Positions 33,623 to 45,765 of a DNA stretch of 64,000 nt are shown here, in pieces. Source of the stretch: Pholiota molesta (taxonomy: Eukaryota > Basidiomycota > Agaricomycetes > Agaricales > Strophariaceae). How positions within the stretch are numbered: position 1 is the first letter of the stretch; every line of letters begins with the position of its first letter. The position numbers were made by a program, and so were the translations under genes. The notes below the pieces were generated by a model. The model was not told the DNA's origin and did no database searches. It saw only the letters and a list, made by a program, of their open reading frames with translations. The stretch lies in NCBI GenBank assembly GCA_014925825.1, contig JACGCK010000158.1, positions 41,129 through 105,128 of the forward strand. The letters are read 5' to 3'.

Positions 33623-34243
33623 ATGGCACAACCTTTGATATATCCACTCATTCCTAACGCTGATCAAACCTCGTATAAACGGCTCGTGGCAGAGAGCGCA
33701 GATAAAGAAGGGCTCGTGAACGGAATATGGAATTCGTATGCATTTTCTCATTTGCCATATGGCGTAACAGATAATGAACTCTTCCTTGTCACTAGGATTT
33801 TAAACGCGCGGTTCCCGACGGATTCTCTCACATGGACGATCAACCCAGAATACCGTACCAAGTTTGGCTTTATCGATCTTCTCGTCTTGCGAAATGAGAT
33901 CGGGTCAAATCCAACTCGCCGTGTCTCGACTATCATTTTCGAGGGGAAGCAAAGTGCGGGCGATAATTACGAAGGGATCCTTCACCAATTAGTTAGGTAT
34001 ACGCAGGTATCGCGAGCATCATTTGTTTATCTCGTCGGCGCACGGGGTAGGACCTGTCGTTTCTGGAGATTCACGAAGGGTAGTACGTTATCAGCAGAGC
34101 GAATGTTCTTGGACAAACGGGGAAATGTCTGCTTTAAAGATAAAGGGGTGCCCCACCAGTACGATATTGTAGACGACCAAGTTCCGATTGCCCATCTACT
34201 GTGTTGGATTATCAACAATCCAACGCCTGTTCCCATGCATTAA
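33623..34243 (+). CDS. PD-(D/E)XK nuclease-fold-like protein
   Basis: Single exon, 206 residues, no signal peptide. The segment KFGFIDLLVL, then STIIFEGKQS about 15 residues later, gives an Asp on one strand and Glu-x-Lys on the next. This is the core of the PD-(D/E)XK fold, with a following helix (YEGILHQLVRYTQ) and strand (ASFVYLVGARGRTCRFWRF). Fungal genomes hold many short proteins of this type whose role is unknown. No restriction or repair partner is adjacent. The fold call rests on motif spacing only. Confidence 0.55.
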   Translation: MAQPLIYPLIPNADQTSYKRLVAESADKEGLVNGIWNSYAFSHLPYGVTDNELFLVTRILNARFPTDSLTWTINPEYRTKFGFIDLLVLRNEIGSNPTRRVSTIIFEGKQSAGDNYEGILHQLVRYTQVSRASFVYLVGARGRTCRFWRFTKGSTLSAERMFLDKRGNVCFKDKGVPHQYDIVDDQVPIAHLLCWIINNPTPVPMH

Positions 34244-37200
34244 CAACGAATTTATCTAGGTATATGTACGTAAATGTCAAATAGACCAATGAACATACGA
34301 TTACATACCTAAGAACGAGGTGATCGAAAGCGAAGAAATAATGGTAGATTGCGTCCGGCCTTACTCATCCAAAATCTTATAAGGTCGTCCAGGATTGGGA
34401 ATCTCAACGCCTCCTAATGGTCAATTTGAATACAGAAGACCATACCTGTGTAAGAACGAAGTGGTGAAAAGTACAGAGGCAAAAACTGAGGGAGGAAGAG
34501 AGATCGTGAGTCGTGACGCGTGACGCTTGCCGAGGAACAAGACACGTCTAAAAATAAGCGTCGGGCGGAAAGCCCTCAACCCAGTACCACCACGTCGCGG
34601 CGCCGCCTCTTGTTCTTCCCTTGCTTCATTCAGCCCAAACTCTTCAACGACCTCGCGCGTATTCCCCAATCCGTACTCTCTTATCCACTATCCTCGCTCT
34701 CATCATAGCCATTCCAGCAGCCCAAAAATTCGGCCACTCTATCGCGCGATTCAGAGCGCCTTGCCGAAGTTGCCTTCAGAATGCGCTCAATTCTACTTCT
34801 AGTTCTCCATTCCTTTCCCCCTTGATAGGCGACGACGGCTCTTGACAGCGTCTTGATGCAACGGTACTAGGAAGGAGACTCAGAGCTTGTCGTGAATCGT
34901 CCATCCGCCGCGTAGGTCGAGGCGGTGCGCATCCGACAACTTTCGCGAGACCCTGCAAGACCCAAAGCGTCGAAAGTCCCGCATGTGACTTGAGGGCGTC
35001 GAGCGCAATTCGTACGCTTCAAAAAGCCACTGTCGCTAACGGCGAAGTCGGATGACTCCCCACCCATGATCATCGCCCTGTCGCTAACTCTAACGATGCC
35101 TTAACTCGCCCTGAACATTGCCTGAATATAATGTATGTGATCCAGCATTTCGTCTGCCTTGATACTGACTGCGAGTCGACAGGATCCACGGAAAACGAAG
35201 AGCTATATCCACATTCGGCGTAAAATGGGGGCATGTCAATGAACGAACCGACGAAGTTGTTGTGGGCATACTGCGTAATCGGCGCTGCCAGACTACATAG
35301 TACGTAGTCGTCATGGTATAAGCGCGCAGGCAAATTTCCAACTCTTGCTGCGGCCGCTCCATCTGACCATCTGTCTCAGCGTGGTGCGCCGTCGAGAGTA
35401 CGCATGTAATCGATGCCTACACGTTTCTTCATGTACTAGTGTACATTTCTTTGGTTCAAATTCTATTTTCTTCCAGCGCCCATATATTTCACTTTTCTTC
35501 CTCAATTTGAATTTGCGCTCCGAATACTTCTTTCGTATTTTTCTCATCAGACGTTCGGCTTCGCCACGAGGTCTGCTTTTTGCACCCCCTCAATTACTTC
35601 GCCTCTCTTGTTCTCTCCTTTTTAAGCTAGGTTGTTATCTGAACTACTCGCTAGCCTTCGCTTGAGCTTAGCCCACCGCGGTGGTGCCGACCCTTCTCAG
35701 AAGAAATCGTTAGCGAATACTCGGTCATCGCGGCTTAGCGCGATGCATGAATTGTAGCATCTTTCCTAAATGTGATAAAATTGTCCTCAATTACAAACAC
35801 GGCGCTCGAAATTTCGGCAACTTAAGAAGATACAATCTTCAACCGGCGACGCAAAACTCTCGAAAATGCAGGAGATTCATCCGACATGAGCGTATCGGAC
35901 ACGAGCGAGAGATTTGAAATCGGTGTTCAAATTGTACGGGAATCCGTTCCATGCTCGACTCGAGGCCATTATAGGGCACAGCTACAGACAAGGGAGGTCA
36001 TACCGACAGGGCAAAATTCAGAAGTCCCACTACGCTTGAGATAAACGAGGCGATGCAAATGATGTTGATCTCAACCATCGCCCCCTATGTAGAACAGATG
36101 ACCAGTCGCGCCAGATATTTTGATTGTGCCAAGAGCCGGCGCATCATTTGCCTTTTTATGGTCATGAAGATATAAAAGGCGAAAATTCAAAGCGCACACC
36201 TCCAAAGCGAATTCGGCGCTGTTAAGGCGCGCCATGCACTGAGTCACAAACGAGCACACTATGGGTATATTAGAGCGAAGAAAGAAAGGGTCCACGGTCC
36301 GAACACAGAGAGACAGAGAATCGCGACCGTATAAAGCGCCGAAGAAAAGAGAGCAAATGTCAAGTTACCATCGTCTCTTCCAACATCCCAGACTGAGCGT
36401 CACCTAGCTTCCCTATCTGCAGCGGCCACGCGCTATCGATATCGCTCGCCAAAGCCCAAGGCCCGGGATTCTGTCGACACGAACGTAGCGAGTACGAGCA
36501 CGACAGCGTCCTGCACGACCTTGCTGAGCTGTACCAGCGCCAGCAGCTGGTGGTCGCTACGCCTCCGAGCACGCCGTCTGTAGGAATGGCCGTGTCTCTT
36601 TGCACTTGGCAACACTCTACGCAAGATCCACCACTAGGCAGCATGTTCTCCGTCGTCGAGCACTGGAGCGGTCGAATGGCTATGCCACTCCGTCGTGCTA
36701 GAGTAAATCTCGAGGTAAGCTCGTCTAGCCCGTTGTTTCCCATATAGTGAACTGATTAAATCGATAAACAGCGACCACAGACGATACCAACAACACACGT
36801 CGTCACCTTGCGCAAGGGAGAAGTTATGAGACAAGATTTCAATCTGAGAGCGGCCTCGGCGCTGGGGATCAATCCCTGGCGCCCTGGGCAGACCAGCAGC
36901 AGCAACAGCTAAGAGCCGCAGCGAATTCTCTGATGTAAGTCATGCCCGATCTCACCCTTGGAAGTTGGGCTGACTGGTAATCGTCGGTTTGATAGCGCTG
37001 CGAGGACGGGTGGAAGTCCGTTCGACGATCCGGCTACCAGTTCACACTGAACTGCTTGGCTTCAACCGGATCGCCCAGAGCGCGTATGGGGCAGGAAGCC
37101 GGTACGTACCTTCACCAATCCATTTGTCTGCTGCCTCATTGAACTCGCCCATAGATTTCTCCTCTTCTATACCGGGACGCAGAGGACACCACAGCTCCTC

Positions 37201-39130
37201 TCTAATCGTGCAAGCCCGAAAGCACCACGGCGCGAACGACAAGCAGCAGCAGCAGCGACGCATCGCGGATGTCGTAACCGCCGAGATTGCCGGAATCGAG
37301 CAGAGAAAAGGAGCTCAAGCAACTTGCGCGCCTTCAGACCGCGCCTACGCCCCGTGAAGAGGGATCGAGACTCGCCGGAAGACGTGCACATCGTACATCG
37401 GCAACGGCCCACTGCTCCAGAGATGACGGCGTCGAGCACGGGTTGGCGCCGTCGCGGGTACCAGCGCCGTGCGGGATCGCTCGTGGAGGGGCCTCGCTGC
37501 GCCTCCACCCATTTACGGCCGATATTAGAGGAAGGCGGGATGAACTCGAACAGAGCTGAGGGGGAGATGGTAGCGGGGGGCTTGTTATCGATGGGAGCAG
37601 AAGAGGATGATAGGCAAGTCATCGGCGAGGCCAGCTGATTGTGTCTCGTGATTATGCTACCCATCGCCCCGAGCCCATTTCCCTGCCACTGCTACTACTA
37701 CTACATATCTATCACTTTGCACTGGTGTTCTTGAACTGATTAGAAACCAATTGAATATCTTAGATTTATTTATCATATCTTATAGACTGACTATCATGAC
37801 TAACAGCCAGATAAAGTATTCTCATTCATGATAGAGATCCATTTACGTGAGGGGTAGAAGCTAGGTATAGACTCAAGTACATCAAAGCAAATGATATTCA
37901 ACTGCTCTTACCACATCACCACACCAAAAACGGCCACTGGGAAGAATTTAAAATCATCTATCAGCGTACATAGCAACCACGCTGCGTACTTAAACGCTGG
38001 GCGACCATCTCAAGAATTGGATACTGACGCGATTGTTGTGAGGTTCTCTATTGAGAACGGCCTCGATCAATGCCGATAAACACTGCAATCTCTGCGCTTG
38101 GACGGTGTGAATGTCACCAGTAAAGCCCACTACGCGGAAAAAATCCGCCTCCTTCTGACATCATCCCCAAAATGACATCGCTCTCTGGAACTATTTGCCA
38201 TCTCAGTAACGCCAGTGCAATTTGCTAACCCAGTTCACCACAGCACCTATCTGGCCGCCGTGGAGATAGCGGAGGAAGTGACGGTGGATCTTTCACTTAG
38301 GGCGACGTTGGCGTTCGACGGAAAACGAAAGCGAGCTCTCCAGTAAAGTCAAGTTCACAAAGCCAATCCAGCAAGCATCATATTGGGCGGCGTAACTCCC
38401 AGCTGTTGAGGGTTGTCCATCATTTCCGATGCCCTAGTCGTGTATCCGGCGACGAATTCGCGCGAACAGCCGTATACCATTGAATAAAAAAAGGCATGGA
38501 CGGATCCACGAAATCCCCCTGAGGCTCGAAGCAAGTGGAAGTGTCGGCGATATCTAGTATCTACAGCAGATTGAACGGTGATTATCCCAGTACAGCCAGA
38601 AAGTGTATGGAGTGCACATCAGCACCGCGTGCAATGCAACCTTTGTTCTATGAACTTGCAGTCGAATTTGTGGGAGTTCTGCGCGGAAAGAACAGCCATT
38701 ATCGTAGAACAAGCCATGCGCAGGATGGCTGCGACGTTCGGGGAAGAAATTCAACGAACAAGGGTGGCAAACCAAATTCACGCTCCGATTAAATCACATA
38801 CAGCTGTGTAATTTGGCCGCATCAACGCCATCGACGTTTCCACTTCAACGCTGCGATCCTACTACCGCTATGCATCCAGCCTTTTATGACTGAACGCATC
38901 AAGATCGTTAACGACTACGCTGGAACTTGGCTGGAACAGTGACCCATTGACATCGCCAAGCCCTGCCAGCCCACACGATTCCTTTGAGGACGGGTCGCGC
39001 ATCCAGCGGCTGACGGATTGAACATTCGAACACCATGTAGTCTAGCGTGTCATCCACCTGAGTGTGCGTTCATAAAAGCCTCGAAGCTCCAACGGTCCAA
39101 TTCACCACTTCACCATACCTGCTTCTGGAG
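34244..39130. other. Long intergenic stretch with coding-like debris
   Basis: No complete gene. Between about 36.42 and 37.64 kb on the plus strand there are suggestive pieces: an open segment, a GTAAGC donor at 36717 and an AACAG acceptor at 36770, then a frame rich in Gln ending at a GTAAGT donor near 36937, and a Gln-run segment near 37240. The frame breaks repeatedly (for example at about 37050), so I treat it as a remnant. The rest holds nothing recognisable. Confidence 0.4.
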
Positions 39131-39702
39131 ATGTTTTCCATCCGCGCTTTCTTCTTTACATTCACTCTCGCGGTCGCTGTCCTCGCACAGTCTGGGCAGA
39201 CTGACAACACACCCCCGTGTATCCTCAACTGCATAGTCACCGGCGCAGCGGATGCCAACTGTCCCGTGTACGTGCATCTCATTTCGATGTTTCCCCGTGG
39301 GTGAGATCTGACTCAATCCATCCCCGGCATAGAACCATGGACGACGCAAGCTATAACTGCGTATGCACGTCGACCACATTTGAAAACTCCACGAGCACAT
39401 GCCTTCATAAATTCTGCACGAGCGACGAGATCCAAGTGGCTTCCGCGATGCAGACGAAGAAGTGCACCGCAGGTACGTGTTTCTTTCTCTCGATGGACAT
39501 ATCGTTCTAGAGCTGAAGCTTTCCCCGTCAAGCCGCTATGAACGCCGCGAAAGCACCCGCGAATGGAACCAATTCTGCCAACTCGACTGCTGGGTCGCTC
39601 GCTGGCCAGACTTCCGTAGCTTCTTCTCTGTTCGGAGAGGGCCACAGTGCATTGCCTATCTTCGGGGCCTTTGTTGTTGGACTTTTGTTCTTCCACGCGT
39701 GA
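39131..39702 (+). CDS. CFEM-domain GPI-anchored protein
   Basis: Three exons: 39131-39267, 39333-39472 and 39533-39702, giving 148 residues. After the leader MFSIRAFFFTFTLAVAVLAQ comes a complete CFEM module with eight cysteines: PCILNC, ANC, NCVC, STC, KFC and KKC. The tail is Ala/Ser/Thr-rich (NSANSTAGSLAGQTS) and ends in a hydrophobic stretch LPIFGAFVVGLLFFHA, a GPI signal. CFEM proteins sit at the plasma membrane or wall; some bind haem, others act in host interaction. An in-frame ATG at 39062 would bury the leader, so 39131 is preferred. The last acceptor (TCAAG) was chosen because only it restores the GPI tail. Confidence 0.85.
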
Positions 39703-40680
39703 CAGGACGTGCATCTCATATCACCCCTTCGTATAAACATAACTTTGTTCAATGTGGTACAAGTACGAATTGGAACGCATATTTTCAATCACATCGACAC
39801 GCGTGGGATTCAGAGTGCTATAGATGTCCTGTGCACGCAGTTATAATAGCTCTTTCGATTTCGTGCTCCGGAACATATCAGTTGCGTTCTCTGTGTCGCC
39901 CAATGAGATGAGTTATCCGTTTCTTGTTCCTGGAATTATGTTTGACTCTCGCGCTTGCTGTGGTCGAGATTAGTCTTTGTCTCCATTGCCATTCGAAGTC
40001 TACTCTATCTACAAGGTAAGATGCTCAGGTGCCGTTCGAATAGAGCCCTCGATGATGATGCACCCACATTGAGCTGCTCCACTTCACTTCGTAAAGCAAT
40101 CCCAGCTGGAAATAGGTACCTTTTTCGTACATTAACCGCTTGCACATGCGGCAGTGGCCGTAAACGCGGAAATACGTTTATGACAGTGTCACTGACATAT
40201 CAGCCAGGTGTCTGACCTAGGTCTGACCTAATATGTGAGGTCCACCGTTGACAATCTTTCCGCGATGCAGTACACAGGCTTCATCAACACGCCTTTCCAA
40301 TGTTCTCCACGAAACCCTTTCAACGAGTTGTATGAAGTGATTGATTATAATATTGTGGCGCCTGATGTTCGATCCAAGAGCTGTGCGATAGACGCCTACT
40401 GTCGCGGGAAGACTCGAAGGAGAATAAGATCTGGTTCGTGCGTTGTTCTATGAGCACAGCTACTTGCCCAGTTTAAATTAACCATGCGCCCTGATTATCA
40501 CACACACGGCCTCTTCCGCGGAAGATCAAGCACACACTGCTCATATCCATCCCGAGCTCGGTATGAATTGGTGTTGGAGTGATGTATAAAAGCTAATCAC
40601 GCTCGCCAGCCAACTATATTCCCTCGAGTTCTAACGCACAACAGAACGTTGCCACTCCTATTAATATCATAGCACAGCAC
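39703..40680. other. Intergenic, no supported gene
   Basis: No coding signal. A TATAAAA at 40585-40591 precedes the leader-like exon at 40681. Confidence 0.5.
40585..40591 (+). promoter_or_regulatory. TATA box before the leader-like exon
   Basis: TATAAAA about 90 nt upstream of the ATG at 40681. Confidence 0.4.
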
Positions 40681-40782
40681 ATGCGTTTCGCCATCGTGTT
40701 CGCTCTCGTTCTTTCTTCCCTCGTCAATGCCCAATGTGCAGATGACCCACTGCGCTGCGCTGCTTCGGTTCCCAACCTGTGA
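40681..40782 (+). CDS. Signal-peptide exon or tiny secreted peptide
   Basis: An ATG opens MRFAIVFALVLSSLVNAQ, a textbook signal peptide, followed by CADDPLRCAASVPNL and a stop (33 residues). The stop overlaps a GTGAGG donor at 40779, so this may be exon 1 of a longer gene. No continuing exon is recognisable in the next 300 bp. It may be an orphaned first exon of a secreted cysteine-containing protein. Confidence 0.35.
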   Translation: MRFAIVFALVLSSLVNAQCADDPLRCAASVPNL

Positions 40783-41105
40783 GGAGCTGAATTCATTTTT
40801 CATTTTCGGAGCCGTTCTGACCTAGATCTAATATTAATTTCGGGGTACAACTTCTATTAGTCCACAGTCGATAATTTGAACCTGACGCAGTTGGGGACCT
40901 TCCAGAACCTGCAAGATGGCGTTCATATAAATCTCATGAGCGAAATAATAATGCGGCTGGGTTGGATGTATTAGTAAAAGCGAAATGTACTCTGGATAAT
41001 CAAATTATTAGATAGCTACACCCCTCAGGCTGCACTAAGACAAACGAACGCACTAAAATTATCACAGTAATAAAATAAAACAATATAACAATATGTATGA
41101 CCTCT
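40783..41105. other. Intergenic, no supported gene
   Basis: No coding signal and no continuation of the leader exon was found. Confidence 0.45.
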
Positions 41106-43154
41106 TCAGAACCTGAAGCCCCCAGCAAGTCCCATCACATTCGTAGGATCAACCGACGCCTTCAGCGCTTGCAACGCCGGAAGGTTGCTACCATAGATAT
41201 TAGAAAGCGGGGTGTCGAAAATCGCGTAATTCGGATAGATCGCAGCACCCGCAATACCCGCCTGGCCTTCGGCTAGAGCGGCGTTATACACCGTCGCTGC
41301 ACTAGCCTTGGCCGCCTCATGGAAATCAGCGTCGAAGATAGACGATTCCCAAGCGTAATAGATGTTAAACGGAGTCAGGCCTTGTGAACGGACCGGGGGA
41401 TATGCCGTGGCTTGGGCGTTATGGGAGTATATATCTGAGAGGAAAGGTTCAACGTCGTAGGATATGAAAGTTCCAGTTTTGAGGCTGAGATTGATTCCCC
41501 AGAACTACGGCGGTATGGACTTTAGCCGCAATTCAGCTCAAGATATATGGGATGACTTACGACTGTTTCATTTAGAATAACGTCCAGCAGAGTTGGGGTA
41601 TACTTGAGAATGGAAACAGTGTTGAAAATGGCACTAGTTGTGAGATATAAGCGACCAAGTAATTAGCAAAAAAGAATCAATACCAAGTCTCACCGTGTTC
41701 CACTGGTAGCATTCGCCGGAGATGACTGGACAAGCGAACTGAAGCTCCTGGGGCTAATATCCTTGGTGAAATACGGAATGGCAAGGAAAGCATCGAAAAT
41801 TCCTGCTGGGGGTGTCGGGGCGTCGTAGAATAGCAGCTGTGAGATACCAGGCTGTGTTGTGTCAGACGAAGGGTTACAATGAGATGTATTAAGAATGGCG
41901 AACCTCTCCGAGTAGGAAATTATATGTGGTGATGATGCTAGCCTTGGGATCAGTGACATTCGCGTGGAATGCCGCGGTAGCAGCGGCCACGTCAGGAATA
42001 AAAGGAGCGATAATGGTTATTAGACCACCCTGCAAAAGAATCTTAGCGACGTAAGAACAAAGAAATAGACAGACAATAGTTACCCAAACTTGAGTCTGAG
42101 GGAACGTTTTTAGCGTAAATTTGGTGACGATTCCCTAATAATCCATGATGAATTAATATTGGTAATTGATGCACCAGAGAAGATCGTAGAAGATCGTACG
42201 TACGAAGTTGTTCAGACCACCCTGTTATTTTAGAACACGTTGGTTAGAAATATCGCAAATATACATGTTTATAGCCCACCTTGAGCCCATTGAAAAGCGC
42301 TGGATCCGAAGATTCTGTTACAGTGACAACATTTCCATTCGGCTTCACCAGCTCATAAGCTGTAACGGTATCGACAGTCAACCCATACTGATTCGTCTTC
42401 CAAGAGTACCCTTTTTGAGAGAAGGTAATACATCAGTTGAATAAATAAGGGACACCGAAAGTCGGTCACTTACCTCCTCCCAAGATGAATCCTGCCACGC
42501 CAACGCCAGTCACCCGACCGCCCACGACATTCACGTTGTAAGGCTCAAGTGCTGCATAGACCTCATCCCAAATTAAGCCAGGTCCGATCTCTACAGTTTG
42601 ACTTGAAGCGTCGTAGTTGATAGCAGAAAATCGATACATGGAAATATGGACTCCAGTAGTCGAGGAGAATCCGGGATTGGAGGCATGGCCTCCTCCTTTG
42701 ACCTAGATCCGAACGTTGAGGTGTTATAACTATGTGAACATAACATGAAACGTACCGCGAATGGTGTTCCGGTGCTCCCAATTATATTGAGCTATAGATC
42801 GGAAGAGTATCAGAAAACAGAGAATAACGAAAGTAGGTAGCACTCACAATGACTCCAACGTCCGCTGCTGTTCCTGGTTCAACGACACAGGCGGCGTTCT
42901 GGCTGCTTGAACTGGCCCAATGAGAAATTCCCTTGGCATATAGCGGATGCACTAGAAACCAGAAGTGTTAGCACAAAATATGACCATGGTTAAAGCGCCA
43001 TACGAGGGTAGTAGACATCGCTCGCAGATGAGATAGCACTGGCGATCTGCACACACACTGGGTCGAGGGTCCTGTCTTCGAGATCTGGAATGCCGTAGGC
43101 AAGGCTGGCCAATGCCAGAGGGAGAAAGGTTCGTTTCAAAGGAGACATCTTCAT
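41106..43154 (-). CDS. Secreted FAD-linked oxidase (berberine-bridge-enzyme-like)
   Basis: Eleven exons: 43154-43004, 42951-42848, 42791-42756, 42702-42474, 42410-42280, 42221-42204 (18 nt), 42134-42084, 42029-41904, 41851-41694, 41633-41561 and 41504-41106, giving 491 residues. A leader (MSPLKRTFLPLALASLAYG) is followed by the FAD_binding_4 region: VIASTG-equivalent IIGSTGTPFAVKGGGHASNP, with His for 8-alpha-histidyl FAD, and IGPGLIWDEVYAALEP. VVGGRVTGVGVAGFILGGG carries no Cys at the site used for a second (6-S-cysteinyl) link, so single covalent attachment is expected. The BBE-type C-terminus ends SNIYGSNLPALQALKASVDP. Such enzymes oxidise alcohols, sugars or alkaloid-like substrates outside the cell using O2. 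The substrate is not deducible. Confidence 0.88.
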
Positions 43155-44168
43155 ATCCCAGGAAGACGAATATTCCGACGGAATCTTACCAGGTCATACC
43201 GTCATACTTATATGTTTTTGAGCGCCCAGAAAACCTGTTGTTGCATCGTACTAAGACGAATGACAAATTGTCGGAAAATTTGGGATGTTTCAACACGCGA
43301 TATGATAGCCCTGCTCCCTATAGTCTGGGAAGAATCAGACAGCTCTTAGTCTGGGTCTAGCCTGCTGGGGCGGCGTCGCGAGACGTCGCGTCGTTGGCGA
43401 CATAAATAGTTGCCTGTAAAGGAGATGTAATTTTCGTCATGCCGAATCGACCTGTCCCGTTAGACCCTGTGATTGGCTTTAGATGGTCGGAGTTTCCGGG
43501 AGGCCCAATGCTGTGCGAGCTGTCCGTGCCCGATGTTCCGAGTGACATACGCACATTTACTATGTCTATACCTTGGAATTTTTGTCCGCTGGATGGGAAA
43601 CAAGTATTACAACTTACAAGCTTAGTTGACTATTTCAGAGACTCGACGTATAAAATAACTTTCACGTATAAAATGTGAATAGAATGCTTGTCGAGACCGA
43701 CATTAGACGTCGACAAGTGCATTCATGTTCACTGCAAAACCTACATATGCTGTACTCCGTCATAGTTCCAATAATGTCGTCCTCACACGCTGTCCATCGC
43801 TGCATTCTCAGCTGCACTTCCGGATATTCAGCTGCACCTCCTGACGTAGTGAATTTTCTTCCAGGCGCACTGTCAGCTCAATATGAATACAAAGCGATCG
43901 CAGAACAAAAAAAATCGCTATTAGTATGTATGTTCAACGTCAAGTCCATATGATTTCCGAGATTCTACATGGCCCATCACTTGGAGTGGGAATGAGATTC
44001 CTACCTATGTCGACAACCCGACCGAAAAGAAGATAATCATAAAACTTGAGTCCATAATTAATTAGTCCATGCTAAGTAATGTACCTTACAACGGAAGCAG
44101 AATCCGAATCTATAAACTTCTATGTATACCGAACCACATACTCTCTAAGATGCAAGCGCTACAGCTAG
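43155..44168. other. Intergenic, no supported gene
   Basis: A 79-codon frame at 43439 (+) and a 65-codon frame opposite it have no recognisable domain; left uncalled. Confidence 0.45.
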
Positions 44169-45765
44169 CTAAACATGCGGTAGAAAAGACGTCCATTGGA
44201 CTTCCAGCAATGCCCCTGGCGGGAGATTGCGCAGAGCAATCGCCGCCTCCGTCAGAAGAACAAGGCGCGCAACGATGTATATAGGCAGCCCAAAATAAAT
44301 CGCAATCGTCGTTGAGACATCCTTCAAATCTTCAAAGAACCTCTCCAAACAAAACGTCTCCGTCTGGAAAAATATACTCTGCGACAGCACGGATATGACC
44401 ATGAGACAAGGGACCCCAGTGACGACGACCGACGCGACCTGCCAGGTGATCTCCTCAGCATGCGTTGGGAAGAGGAAGTCCCACCCCGCGCAGTGGATGC
44501 CGCCGAAGATGATGCCGATGATCGATACGGCGCCGACGATACGATTGCTTTCCTTGTCGGAGGTATTCAAGGCGTAGAAGGGGTGCACTTTCTCTTCGTT
44601 CTCTTTGATCGTATTGCTGCGCCCTGCGAATTCGGCCATGTCGCCGAGTCGGGCAAATATCGTTACGATGGCTTGCCATGGCCAACGGACAAGGACGTTC
44701 CTTGTAAAACCGATCGCGAGATTCCCTGAAGTGAGAAATCGATAAGAAAGAAGCAAATAGACGAGTGATGAAAATACATACAGTAATGCCCAGCGGATCG
44801 CGCAGGTTTTTGTTGAGGTGCTGTGATTCGTAGAGGACCATTGGGCGAGGGTAGCGGGAAATCCTCATTTGGTACTTCTATTTTAGGAAAAGATCAAGAT
44901 CAGAATGAGGCGATCGGTCAAATTCGGAAACGATATTTCTGACCTTTCTCAGGAATAGGTGAATCGAAAACGTAGACTGGCACTGTCGTCCGAACATCGA
45001 GGGGTTTATTCCACCAGAAAAAGTACATGAAGCTGTTGAGAGCGGCGAACGCTAGCGTTACGAGCTCAAGCTCCGTCATGACCAGACCCTGTGCCCGGCG
45101 TGTGATACATTGAGCTATAAACCACGAGGTTTGACCGATTACGAGCATCTTGGAGAGTGCGTCGCCTTTGCTGCGGTCTTGAATCTCTTCCTCGGTGATG
45201 GAGGGAAATTCGATCAAGCGTTTTCGAAGTAGCTCTTCCATTTGCTCGGGAGAGAGTACACCGGCTCTTCGGGAGCCGCGATACAGGACGAACCCGCCCA
45301 TTTGAATGAAGTATCCGTGAGTTTTCGTCCACTTGTATTCCTTATCCTCCTTGTCTATTGGATACGATCGCGATCAGAATAAAGCAGTGTAAAGTTAAAC
45401 TTTTCCGCACCATTATATTGCGCGGCCAATTTCCGAGCACCAATCCATTGTCGAATAGCCCAAAAAATCATCATCTCGGGAGCGATGATGGTCCAAATCA
45501 TCAGCTCAAGTCGCATCAGTGCGACCTGCCACTCTTTTTTGCCTGGAGCGGGAATATTCGGGTGGACACTGACCCAAGAACATGCAACAATGGTGACCAC
45601 ACAAGTCCAAACAATATTCCACACCGATCGGGTGTTCGGACAGCTGCAACCGATGTTGGGCGATGTGAATGGACTGGATATCCGTCGGGGGACCTCTGTG
45701 ACGAGCGTTGGGGCGGCATGGATACTTCGGTGGAAAGCAGAGATCAGCGCAAGCAGGAATAGCAT
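44169..45765 (-). CDS. Multi-pass membrane protein of unknown function, agaricomycete family
   Basis: Four exons: 45765-45411, 45354-44944, 44877-44782 and 44725-44169, giving 472 residues. A leader (MLFLLALISAFHRSIHA) is followed by PNTRSVWNIVWTCVVTIVACSWVSVHPNIP, a hallmark of a common mushroom family. Then come ELMIWTIIAPEMMIFWAIRQW, KWTKTHGYFIQMGGFVL, a long soluble stretch, ELVTLAFAALNSFMYFFWWNKP, and several C-terminal helices (IVGAVSIIGIIFGGIHCAGWDFLFP, VASVVVTGVPCLMVISVL, IYFGLPIYIVARLVLL). The exon 2/3 and 3/4 joins were set by frame. The family is abundant in Agaricomycetes and uncharacterised. Confidence 0.82.

Noticed and set aside
39462..39911. 149-codon plus-strand frame after the CFEM gene
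   Set aside because: Covers the last CFEM exon in the wrong frame and breaks the GPI tail.
43439..43678. 79-codon frame upstream of the FAD oxidase
   Set aside because: No recognisable features and no paralogue; support too weak to call a gene.
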